A program made the position numbers and the translations under genes. Below are positions 1-7,900 of a stretch of 64,000 nt of DNA, one piece after another (position 1 is the first letter of the stretch; every line of letters starts with the position of its first letter). The notes under the pieces were generated by a model, which saw nothing but the letters and a program-made list of their open reading frames with translations, made no database searches and was not told the DNA's origin. Origin of the DNA: Cyclobacteriaceae bacterium (GTDB lineage: Bacteria > Bacteroidota > Bacteroidia > Cytophagales > Cyclobacteriaceae); NCBI GenBank assembly GCA_013141055.1, contig JABFRS010000001.1:1488001-1552000 (forward strand), given 5' to 3'.

Positions 1-19
1 ACAATTCTTAGTCAACTCC

Positions 20-47
20 GTCCGCCTTCGCCAAGGCTATGGCGGAC
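20..47. repeat. REP-like inverted repeat beside tRNA-Tyr
   Basis: A 7-bp perfect inverted repeat, GTCCGCC at 20-26 and GGCGGAC at 41-47, encloses a 14-base GC-rich loop that itself contains GCC/GGC. It begins 4 bases beyond the 3' end of the tRNA. There is no following T-run on either strand, so it is not a standard terminator. It looks like an intergenic palindromic (REP/BIME-type) unit, but only one copy is visible here. Confidence 0.5.
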
Positions 48-50
48 AAG

Positions 51-133
51 TGGGGAGAACAGGATTCGAACCTGTGAAGACATAAGTCAACAGATTTACA
101 GTCTGTCCTCGTTGGCCGCTTGAGTATCTCCCC
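51..133 (-). tRNA. tRNA-Tyr (anticodon GTA)
   Basis: Read on the minus strand, a 7-bp acceptor stem GGGGAGA pairs with TCTCCCC, followed by discriminator A at position 51. The anticodon arm reads CAGACTGTAAATCTG, giving anticodon GTA. A long variable arm follows, then a T arm with GGTTCGAATCC. The length of 83 nt with a long variable arm is the class II form expected of bacterial tRNA-Tyr. The CCA end is not encoded. Confidence 0.96.
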
Positions 134-264
134 GAATTATTCTTCACACGCTCATTAACTCAGCCAACGAACACAAGTGTGAAACTATACTATCATTTCT
201 TAGAACACCCTGATTGGAAACTCTTTCTGCCCGCTATTCAATCCCCTTTCCAAAAACAGGAGTG

Positions 265-272
265 CAAAATTA
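265..272 (-). promoter_or_regulatory. possible -7 box upstream of tRNA-Tyr
   Basis: Minus-strand TAATTTTG matches the Bacteroidetes -7 consensus TAnnTTTG. A CTTG lies 19 bases upstream at 292-295. It is about 130 bp upstream of the tRNA and no other minus-strand gene lies between. A single short motif in AT-rich DNA is weak evidence. Confidence 0.28.
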
Positions 273-590
273 ATGGCTTTTTCGTGATAGGCAAGCCAGC
301 AAAAGAATTTAGACGACCCCGATCACTTTATTCAAAGGCCTCATAAAATCACTAATTTTTACCCTTCCAATGAACCAGTTTTCTTCTTTTTCGTTCTTAT
401 CACACCAGTTATTAGGCTATCAGGCCCCATCATCAGGACATTTTGACATTTCTAAGGGGTCAGGACAGAGAAAAAGAGCAAATTTGAAAAGTTAAAAACC
501 TAATAATTTGCTCAGTTGCACACTTTTTTGAGCGTGCACCAGCGTTTCCAGCATCAATTCAAAGAAACCCAATGAAAAGAGTGGCCGAGG

Positions 591-623
591 AGTGGTCACC
601 CAGTGGCCACCCAGTGGTCACCC
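591..623. repeat. 11-bp tandem repeat, three copies
   Basis: AGTGGTCACCC (591-601), AGTGGCCACCC (602-612) and AGTGGTCACCC (613-623) lie head to tail with one base difference in the middle copy. Each copy carries a palindromic or near-palindromic core (GTGGCCAC is perfect), so each could bind a dimeric protein or form a small cruciform. Confidence 0.8.
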
Positions 624-893
624 CCCTCTTTTATCCGATAAGACTCTGATAAGAGATCGGGAAGACTCAGATGAAACACCGGAAAAAGTAGGTTTAGCCA
701 TAGAAAAGCGCGGTTTAGAGGCTTGGAAAATGACTTCCCATTTTTGGAGGATTTGATATCAGGAAAAAAGTGACGATGTCAGCATGGCAGAAAAGTCTCC
801 CATTCCAGGAAAGTTATACTTAGGATTAAAACCGCCGAAATGAGCTTGGAATGCCCTTTTAATGGTGAGTTCTAATCGCCAATTCTTGAATTC

Positions 894-1211
894 TTACATG
901 AATACAATCTCACCAACGACTTCTTCTCCAAACTCTTTTTTAAAGAGTTCCAGCATCTGGCTCTTGTGATAGCTAAGCTCGTGTTTCATGGAGGGGGACT
1001 GGAGTTCTACAAAAAGGACTTTATTTCTTACGTAAACCCGCTTTGTTCTTTTTGCAATGGCTTTACCAACAATGCGATCCCAGGAAGCCACAACATTGGC
1101 CTCATCAAATTTGGGCTTCAGATTAGCTGACTTCAGGAGCTCCTGAATTGCCTGGCTGATATGAATTGCATTATGAGGATCTCTGGCCATTGACCAAAGA
1201 TAGGTAGACAT
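894..1211 (-). CDS. DUF721 / DciA-like protein
   Basis: A 105-residue protein of the DUF721 family. The core is recognisable from a helix around residues 15-30 followed by VVASWDRIVGKAIAKRT and the strand pair VRNKVLFVELQSPSMKHEL. In other bacteria DUF721 proteins of this type (DciA) help load the replicative helicase DnaB; that role here is inferred from family. It lies directly after recF: the recF stop and this ATG share a base (TAATG at 1209-1213), so translation is probably coupled. ATG at 1211 is kept as start for this reason, although an internal Met8 exists. Confidence 0.85.
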   Translation of the reverse strand: MSTYLWSMARDPHNAIHISQAIQELLKSANLKPKFDEANVVASWDRIVGKAIAKRTKRVYVRNKVLFVELQSPSMKHELSYHKSQMLELFKKEFGEEVVGEIVFM

Positions 1212-2323
1212 TATTTATTCCGGATTTCACTGATGGATCCTTCCTCCACCCTGAAATTCTGGGATTTAACCCCCGCTTCTTTTAAAACCTCCAGGCTCCT
1301 TCCCGGGCGTGCGTCGGTGATAAAGATCTGACCAAAAGATCCACCTGTCACAAGCTTCATCAACTGATGTATTCTGTCATCATCAAGCTTATCGAAAATA
1401 TCATCCAGTAAAAGAATCGGCTTCGAGTTATTTTTAGCAACGAGGTAATCAAGCTCTGCAAGTTTAAGGGCAATGAGAAATGATTTCTGCTGACCCTGCG
1501 ATCCGAATCGTTTCAATTCATGGCCGGCAAGTGTGAATAAAAAATCATCGCGATGAATTCCAACCGTTGTTCTTCCTGCCGCAACATCACGATCCAGGTT
1601 GGAGGTGAGTTCATTTTCAAAATTAATTTCCTGCAGATCTGATTGGTAAGCGATACCGGATTTTTCAGGAAGCTGTGATAAAAAATCATAACGTGCTGAC
1701 AGAAGCGGGTGATACGATTTTACAAAGTCGGTCCGCTTTTTAAACAAGATGTTGCCGGACACCACCATCTTCTCATCATAAGAAGCTATCAGATCGCGAT
1801 CCACAGCATTTCGCTCTGCAAACATTTTCAGCAGACTGTTTCTTTGACGCAATTGCGCCTGGTAGATAATAAGATTGTCGAGATAAACTCTATCGGTTTG
1901 CGAAAGAAGGGTGTCAAAGAATTTCCTTCTGCTATCTCCACTTTCAGAAATTAAACTGATATCATTTGGAGCGACCAGCACCAGTGGGTATTTACCAATG
2001 TGCTCAGAGAACCTACTGTATTCTTTCCCGTCTTCCGACATGACTTTTTTCTGGTCGGTTGAAAACGCACATGCTACTTCAGGATGCTTCTTGTCTTTCT
2101 CAAAAGTTCCTTTCAAAAAAAAATGATCCTGACCGTGTCGGATGCTGGCGACGTCACTGGAATGAAATTTCCCTTTTGTAAAAGAGAGGTAGTGAACAGC
2201 CTCCAGAAGGTTGGTTTTTCCACTTCCGTTTTTGCCCAAAAAACAATGAACATTGCCTTTAAACTCAACTTTTGCTTCAGTGTAGTTTTTAAAATTTACC
2301 AAATGAAGTTTTTCAAGTCGCAT
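1211..2323 (-). CDS. recF: DNA replication/repair protein RecF
   Basis: An SMC-like ATPase that binds single/double-strand DNA junctions and helps RecO/RecR load RecA at gaps. Visible motifs: Walker A GKNGSGKTN near residue 32, the ABC-type signature GSQGQQKS near 275, and Walker B ILLLDDIFDKLD near 304. Length about 370 residues is typical. The frame also opens one codon earlier with TTG; ATG at 2323 (MRLEKLHLVNFKNY) is the better start. It is the first gene of a two-gene unit with the DUF721 gene, divergent from pdhA. Confidence 0.95.
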   Translation of the reverse strand: MRLEKLHLVNFKNYTEAKVEFKGNVHCFLGKNGSGKTNLLEAVHYLSFTKGKFHSSDVASIRHGQDHFFLKGTFEKDKKHPEVACAFSTDQKKVMSEDGKEYSRFSEHIGKYPLVLVAPNDISLISESGDSRRKFFDTLLSQTDRVYLDNLIIYQAQLRQRNSLLKMFAERNAVDRDLIASYDEKMVVSGNILFKKRTDFVKSYHPLLSARYDFLSQLPEKSGIAYQSDLQEINFENELTSNLDRDVAAGRTTVGIHRDDFLFTLAGHELKRFGSQGQQKSFLIALKLAELDYLVAKNNSKPILLLDDIFDKLDDDRIHQLMKLVTGGSFGQIFITDARPGRSLEVLKEAGVKSQNFRVEEGSISEIRNK

Positions 2324-2357
2324 CAAACGCGTTTACGTGGTTGTGTATAATTCCCTG

Positions 2358-2388
2358 TTGGGAATTGATGTTTTCAGGGCTATTTTCG
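2358..2388 (+). promoter_or_regulatory. promoter candidate for pdhA
   Basis: TTG at 2358-2360, a 20-base spacer, then TATTTTCG at 2381-2388, close to the Bacteroidetes TTTG / TAnnTTTG pattern. The start codon is 25 bases downstream. Confidence 0.42.
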
Positions 2389-2398
2389 CAGTCCGATT

Positions 2399-2406
2399 CA
2401 AAAGTA
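2399..2406 (-). promoter_or_regulatory. possible -7 box for recF
   Basis: Minus-strand TACTTTTG fits TAnnTTTG, with CTTG 21 bases further upstream at 2428-2431. It would place the recF promoter across the pdhA start region, giving overlapping divergent promoters. Confidence 0.28.
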
Positions 2407-2412
2407 ACTGAT

Positions 2413-3444
2413 ATGCCGACGACTGCACAAGCAAAGCCAAAAAGCTCAAAAGATAAACCTGAATTTTCGAAGGAGACTTACCTGCGCTGGTACGAGATGA
2501 TGTATCTCATGCGCAAGTTTGAGGATAAAGCGGGCCAGTTGTATGGTATGCAGAAAATCAGAGGATTCTGTCATTTATATATTGGACAGGAAGCTTGTGC
2601 TGCTGGTGCTATTACTGCTTTGACAGCAGATGACAAATGGATTACCGCCTATCGTGATCACGCACATCCACTGGGATTGGGTACCAGTCCGAACGCGGTG
2701 ATGGCAGAATTATATGGCAAGGAAACAGGAACAACAAAAGGCAAAGGCGGATCGATGCACATCTTTGACAAGTCGAAGAATTTTGTTGGAGGTCATGGAA
2801 TTGTTGGAGGACAGGTTCCGCTGGGAGCTGGAATTGCCTTTGCGGAAAAGTATAACAAGACAAAAAATCTTTGCATCTGCTACATGGGTGATGGCGCGGT
2901 TCGTCAGGGTGCTTTTCATGAAGCGCTTAACCTTGCGATGCTCTGGAAGCTTCCCGTAATTTTTGTGATTGAGAACAACGGCTATGCGATGGGAACTTCC
3001 GTAAAAAGAACTTCCAACGTAACCGATCTGTATACATTGGGTGAAGCATATGATATGCCTTCAGAGCCAGTAGATGGAATGAGTGTAGAAGCTGTTCATA
3101 CTTCTGTTGCACGCGCAGCAGACCGAGCAAGAGATGGCGAAGGTCCAACGCTATTGGAATTCAGAACATACCGATACAAGGGACACTCAATGTCTGATCC
3201 TCAAAAGTATCGTACGAAAGAAGAGGTTGATGAATACAAGGGTCGTGATCCTGTTGAGAATTGCAGACAAACGATTCTTGAAAAGAAGTATGCTACAGAA
3301 CAGGAGCTTGAAGTAATTGATAACAAAGTACATGCTCAGGTAGAGGAGAGTGTCAAGTTTGCCGAGGAGTCTAATTACCCGGATCCAAAGGAAGCCCTGA
3401 CTGATATTTACGTGCAGACAGATTATCCGTTTGTGCTGGATTAG
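2413..3444 (+). CDS. pdhA: pyruvate dehydrogenase E1 component, alpha subunit
   Basis: The thiamine-diphosphate subunit of the E1 heterotetramer that decarboxylates pyruvate for acetyl-CoA formation. The ThDP motif runs from GDGAVRQGAFHEALN to the closing VIENN; YIGQEAC and the loop RYKGHSMSDP are characteristic of E1-alpha. I start it at ATG 2413 (MPTTAQAK, 343 residues); the frame is open for 24 more codons upstream, but that stretch overlaps the promoter motifs and does not look like protein. The E1-beta and E2 genes are not adjacent, so the complex is encoded at more than one locus. Confidence 0.93.
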   Translation: MPTTAQAKPKSSKDKPEFSKETYLRWYEMMYLMRKFEDKAGQLYGMQKIRGFCHLYIGQEACAAGAITALTADDKWITAYRDHAHPLGLGTSPNAVMAELYGKETGTTKGKGGSMHIFDKSKNFVGGHGIVGGQVPLGAGIAFAEKYNKTKNLCICYMGDGAVRQGAFHEALNLAMLWKLPVIFVIENNGYAMGTSVKRTSNVTDLYTLGEAYDMPSEPVDGMSVEAVHTSVARAADRARDGEGPTLLEFRTYRYKGHSMSDPQKYRTKEEVDEYKGRDPVENCRQTILEKKYATEQELEVIDNKVHAQVEESVKFAEESNYPDPKEALTDIYVQTDYPFVLD

Positions 3445-3514
3445 CATCACTGCCATACCCTTCAAATTACGGGCAGGGTTACGTTTTAAGCCAAAAGACA
3501 CCGGCTTTTTAGTA

Positions 3515-3545
3515 TTTGTTTAATGGCCCCTAATATTTAGTTTTG
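3515..3545 (+). promoter_or_regulatory. promoter of the TPR membrane protein
   Basis: TTTG at 3515-3518, exactly 19 bases, then TAGTTTTG at 3538-3545. This is an almost ideal Bacteroidetes primary-sigma promoter, 40 bases before the ATG at 3586. Confidence 0.65.
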
Positions 3546-3585
3546 CAGCCCTGACTTAAGGTCGGGGTTTATTTTTTAAAGAATC

Positions 3586-4272
3586 ATGGCAAAAAACGAA
3601 GAAAAGAAGGACATACTTGAGAATTCAGAGGTAATCGCCGCAAAGGTTGAAGGTGCTGAACATTGGATTGAAGAGAATCCAAAAATTGTTTTCGGCATCC
3701 TTGGAGTGATTGTTCTGATCGTCGGAGGCTATTTCGGTTACCGTTACTGGAACCAAAGCCAGGATACTCTTGCACAAAGTGAAATGTACCAGGCGGTTCG
3801 TTATTTCGAAGCAGACAGTCTTAATCTTGCAATGGACGGAGATGGAAACAACCTCGGATTCAAGCAGGTCATTGATGATTATCCTATGACTTCCGCTGGT
3901 AATCTTGCAAATTTTTATGCCGGAGCCATCTGCCTGAAGCAAGGTAAATTTCAATTAGCAATTTTCTATCTGGAAGATTTCAAATCAGATGATGAACTGG
4001 TTCAGGCACGTGCCTACAGCCTTGCGGGTGATGCAAACATGGAATTGAAAAACTATGAAGATGCTGCAACCTCTTACATGAAGGCATCCGATTACAAGCC
4101 TAACAAATCTTTTACTCCTACCTATTTGATGAAGGCGGCACTTGCATTTGAAAAATCAAGTCAGAACGATAAAGCAATCAAGGCATATCAGCGTGTGATC
4201 GATGAGTATTGGGAAAGCGGTGAGATTCAGAATGCCAAGAAGTACAAGGCAAGACTGGATGGGAATAGCTAA
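3586..4272 (+). CDS. membrane-anchored TPR protein
   Basis: A 228-residue protein with a charged N-terminus, one transmembrane helix at about residues 34-52 (IVFGILGVIVLIVGGYFGY), and a C-terminal region of tetratricopeptide-like helical pairs from about residue 90 to 220. This layout resembles YfgM-like ancillary proteins of the Sec translocon, which face the periplasm. The resemblance is structural; I cannot assign a partner. It has its own strong promoter and terminator and so is probably monocistronic. Confidence 0.7.
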   Translation: MAKNEEKKDILENSEVIAAKVEGAEHWIEENPKIVFGILGVIVLIVGGYFGYRYWNQSQDTLAQSEMYQAVRYFEADSLNLAMDGDGNNLGFKQVIDDYPMTSAGNLANFYAGAICLKQGKFQLAIFYLEDFKSDDELVQARAYSLAGDANMELKNYEDAATSYMKASDYKPNKSFTPTYLMKAALAFEKSSQNDKAIKAYQRVIDEYWESGEIQNAKKYKARLDGNS

Positions 4273-4298
4273 TCGATCGAAGATTAAAAAATTAGAAG

Positions 4299-4325
4299 GG
4301 ATGGAAGCAATTCCATCCTTTTTTT
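4299..4325 (+). terminator. rho-independent terminator
   Basis: An 8-bp stem GGATGGAA/TTCCATCC with a GCAA tetraloop (4307-4310) is followed by seven T. It ends the TPR gene just before ribH. Confidence 0.85.
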
Positions 4326-4354
4326 GTTAAGTCCAATCACAAACAAAAATCATT

Positions 4355-4837
4355 ATGGCAGGGATTCTTAAATCAGGATCAGGAAAAAGCAAGATCGATT
4401 TATCAAATAAGAGATTTGCAATTGTTGTTGCTGAATGGAATGAAGATATAACTGAAGCTCTCTACGAAGGCGCGGTCTCAGCATTGACAGAAGCTGGTGC
4501 AAAGAAGAAGCACGTCGTCCGTCACAATGTTCCGGGCAGCTTTGAGCTTACACTCGGCGCCCAATGGATGACGAATGTAAAGAACATTGACGCAGTGATC
4601 TGTCTTGGATGCGTCATTCAGGGAGACACTCCGCATTTCGATTACATCTGTCAGGCGGTTGCCAACGGAATTACCTCTGTAAATCTTTCATCCAATAAGC
4701 CGGTGATCTTTGGTGTGCTTACAACACTGAATAAAACTCAGGCATTGGAACGTGCCGGCGGCAAACTAGGGAACAAAGGAGAAGAAGCAGCAGTGACAGC
4801 AATTAAAATGCTGGAACTGAAAGACAATATAAAGTAA
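4355..4837 (+). CDS. ribH: 6,7-dimethyl-8-ribityllumazine synthase
   Basis: It joins 3,4-dihydroxy-2-butanone 4-phosphate with the ribitylamino-pyrimidine in the penultimate step of riboflavin synthesis. Recognisable motifs are AIVVAEWNEDI (substrate site), NVPGSFELT, CLGCVIQGDTPHFDYI with the catalytic His of this loop, and FGVLTTLN. At 160 residues it is normal length for the icosahedral enzyme. No other rib genes are nearby, and I see no FMN riboswitch in the 30 bases left between the preceding terminator and the ATG. Confidence 0.96.
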   Translation: MAGILKSGSGKSKIDLSNKRFAIVVAEWNEDITEALYEGAVSALTEAGAKKKHVVRHNVPGSFELTLGAQWMTNVKNIDAVICLGCVIQGDTPHFDYICQAVANGITSVNLSSNKPVIFGVLTTLNKTQALERAGGKLGNKGEEAAVTAIKMLELKDNIK

Positions 4838-4858
4838 TCCCGATTGCTTAAAATAAAA

Positions 4859-4894
4859 ATCCCCGATCAACGAAAGTCGATCGGGGATTTTTTT
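4859..4894. terminator. bidirectional terminator between ribH and the T9SS nuclease
   Basis: A perfect 10-bp stem ATCCCCGATC (4859-4868) / GATCGGGGAT (4879-4888), with T-runs on both strands (4888-4894 on plus; the A-run 4850-4859 read on minus). It serves two converging genes. Confidence 0.93.
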
Positions 4895-4905
4895 ATTGGA
4901 ATAGT

Positions 4906-7900
4906 CTAGTACTTCTTTATAAACTTGATCTGATGAAGATTGCGTCCTTCCCGGATCGTCAGTACATACATTCCTTCTGATAGATGTCTTACATCCGCCT
5001 GAAGGTTGCCGGATTCTTTTTCAACATTCAGTACGTGGGTCTTACCTAAAAGATCAGTAAGTGACGTCGCTATGCTGGCATCTTCATCAAAACCATTGAT
5101 GAACAAGATATCACGAACCGGATTTGGATAAGTTCTGATCAATGATCCTGAAGTTGTGAACAGATCACCTGTGACCACTACAGCAAGGTCTGTTGAGAAT
5201 GCACTCAGACAGTCATCCGCTTTCACCTGAACTTTATACGTTCCTGCTTGTGTAACGGTAAGGGTAGCATTGGTTGCTCCTGCTATTAACGTTCCATTCA
5301 AATACCATTGATTACCAGCAGCCGCATTGGATGTGAGGACTGGATTTAATCCGGTGTTGGAAAGAGTTACTGTTGGTTGGGCAGGTTTGATACAGAAACT
5401 ATTCGGAACGGCTGTTGCTGCGGCAAATACCTCATCTCCTGTTTGTGAAGCTGTGATGCTTACGCGACCTGCTTTAACGATCGTCACCTGTCCTGCTGCA
5501 ATGGTGATCTTATCAGTAGCTGTCGTCAGAGCAAAACCTACCGGCAGATTCGAAGTTGACGTTGCTGTCAAGCCAAATACCGGATCGCCAACTTTCTTAT
5601 CTGCAAGTGCTGCGAACGTAATTGTTTGCGGAGCTTTCACCAGGAAGAATCTTGCTGTAACCGGCAAGTGATCTGACGTGGTGGTGGTATAACTGCTGAT
5701 ATAATTCCGTGGCTCCTCCACTGCTATTGAGTTTGCAACGTACGAGGCTGTTAGTTCATTTGAAATGATGATGTGATCAAGGAAGCTGCTGGAGCTTGGG
5801 AAGCTGAAGCCACCCGCCTGACTTAGTGCATAGGTAAGCGTGCTGAAGTTGTTAACATCATCAACAAATACTTTATAGGTAGATTCTGAACTAACCTTGA
5901 TAGAATTGTCTACATCATCATTAAAATCTCCCAACAGAATCACATTATCATTGGCATAATGGGCATTGAGAGAATCACGCAACACTTTCACATCGTATGC
6001 ACGGCGGTCATAGTCATCAGCAGCAGATCCTGACTTAGCGTGAATATCAATGACGTGGATAATCTTCTTTACACCGTTGAACTTTACTTCAAAAGTTGCC
6101 ATGAACGGAAGCCGGCCGGAAGACCAGAAGCTTGAGCTTGTGGTGGGATAACCTGGCAGTGTAAGGCCATTCAAACGAATATCATCGTGCATCTTCGAGA
6201 ACATTACCCTTGATCTTATCAACTTAACATTTAGTGTATCATAGATAAATCCAATCTTCTGCGGAGGGAAGGTTGCTTCAGGAGGATCAAAAGAATACGA
6301 CCACTTTGGTGAAATGATCTTTTTATAACGCGGCAAGTCTGTCATCAGTTGATTGAGAGCATTATCATCGGACATTTCCTCAATCGCATAGATATCGGCT
6401 CCGATGGTCTGCATTACTGTTCTCACATTAGTGATCTGAAGTGCATCATCTATTGGACCGAATTCAACATTACTGGCATCTCTGACGTCTGTTCCAAAGA
6501 ACTCAAGATTATAAGTAGCGATATCAAGTGTTTGCGTACGGTCGGTTGCAGACAATATTATATTCCTTGTAGCCACTCCTGCTGATGCATTCGTGATGAG
6601 TCCTGAAAAAGTTTCAGGAGTAACACCCGGTGCTATGAACTTAACATATACTACCTGCTGAGCATTGGCCTCCAAAGCTGTAAAAGATATTGAGGAGCTG
6701 AATGCAGTATTGTCTTTTGAAACCTGAAAGTTTGCAGGCGCCACAATGTTAATTCCACTGGCAAGATTGTAACCTTTGGTTGTGTAGGATTTAACCATTC
6801 CACTGGCAGAGAATGTTATTCCGGAAGGTGAAGCCTGCAAATACGTTGAAGTGGTGTTGGTGATATTGATCTCATCCAATGACCACCGTGCAGCAGCGGC
6901 GGCGGTAGAGGTATAAACAAATGCGATATAAACATTCTGGCCGGCATACGCTGACAGATCTACATTGCTTAGCGTCCAGTCTGCCAAAGCTGTGCTGGTA
7001 GATCCCACGGCAACAGTTGGAAAACTTCCATTAATATCAGTCCAGGTTGCTGACTGAGGAATTCCTTGTCCTGAATAATTGGTAGATATCTTCAGTTGAA
7101 GACCATTTCCAACAAATGAAAATTGTGAATAAAATGAAAGCGCTGCATTGGTGCCCAGGGTTGCCTTTGGAGATATGAGCCAATCTTCGTTTGCAACTGC
7201 AACTCCTGAGAAACCATTCATCCGCATACCTTTTGAGCCTCTTCCAAAATCAGAGCAAGCCCATGTCTGGTCACCGGTTGAACTATATTGGGTGAATGAT
7301 GCTGTTCCATCGCATGTATTAAAATTTTCAGTGAACAGAGCGCCAGTGGTAGCGTCTATTTTTGTTGGATTAGCCTGAATATTCGGAACATTATCTTCAG
7401 CAACGATGTAAACAGAATATGCTGTACCTGGTAAAAGACTTGTCAGAACTGTTGAATACTCAGTGCCGGTAGCAGGGACGCTTATCATACCGAAGAAGCC
7501 TGTTGAAAGAGTGCCGCCGGCAGCATTTAATCCTGCCTTAATTTGTGCAGAAGATGGTGCAGCATCGGCTGAACCCACCACTGCAAAATATGTTTTACCC
7601 TGTTCGGTCTGACTGGTACGAATTGTAAAACCAAATGGAGTGATGGTATTGATGACAGGATAATTCGCTGAGAAATCCGGAGGTGTTAGATCACCCGCCG
7701 TGTTGGTTCTTACATCCAATCGTACTGCGACGGCCTGAATATTAGGAGTAACATCTTCAGCTATGACATAAACATCATAATCTGTTCCGTCAGCGAGACT
7801 TGAAACTGTTGTAGTGTAATCCGTGGACCCTGCTGCAACATTGATCATACCACTGAAGCCGGCTGCAACCGCGACTCCGGTGCCATCTTCTCCTGCTTTT

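Larger units (their letters stand above)
134..893. other. 760-bp region without a convincing gene
   Basis: No frame of useful length lies between tRNA-Tyr and the DUF721 gene. The only ATG frame of note is a 41-codon frame at 370-495 (+), without homology I recognise. Contents: TCAGGACA repeated at 433-440 and 460-467, an 11-bp tandem triplicate at 591-623, and imperfect repeats around GATAAGACTC at 637-675. It may be a decayed mobile sequence or a noncoding spacer; nothing visible decides between them. Confidence 0.5.

Noticed and set aside
370-495. A 41-codon ATG frame in the gene-poor region.
   Set aside because: No recognisable domain, no good promoter or position in an operon; random frames of this length are common.
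591-623. A CRISPR array.
   Set aside because: The repeats are 11 bases, directly tandem, and without spacers; no cas genes are present.
2342-2350. A DnaA-box match (TTATACACA on the minus strand) between recF and pdhA, suggesting a replication origin.
   Set aside because: Only one box is seen, with no cluster, no dnaA or dnaN nearby and no AT-rich unwinding element. A 9-mer with a degenerate position is expected by chance in 64 kb.
2341-2412. A longer N-terminus for PdhA (24 residues).
   Set aside because: It would start with TTG and pass through the likely promoter; the ATG at 2413 gives normal length.
4326-4354. An FMN riboswitch before ribH.
   Set aside because: Only about 30 bases separate the preceding terminator from the ATG, too short for the conserved RFN structure.
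5327-5671. A plus-strand open frame within the T9SS nuclease gene, with others like it on the opposite strand of large genes.
   Set aside because: It is the antisense of Ala/Thr/Val-rich beta-sandwich coding sequence, which tends to stay open; it has no domain and no promoter.
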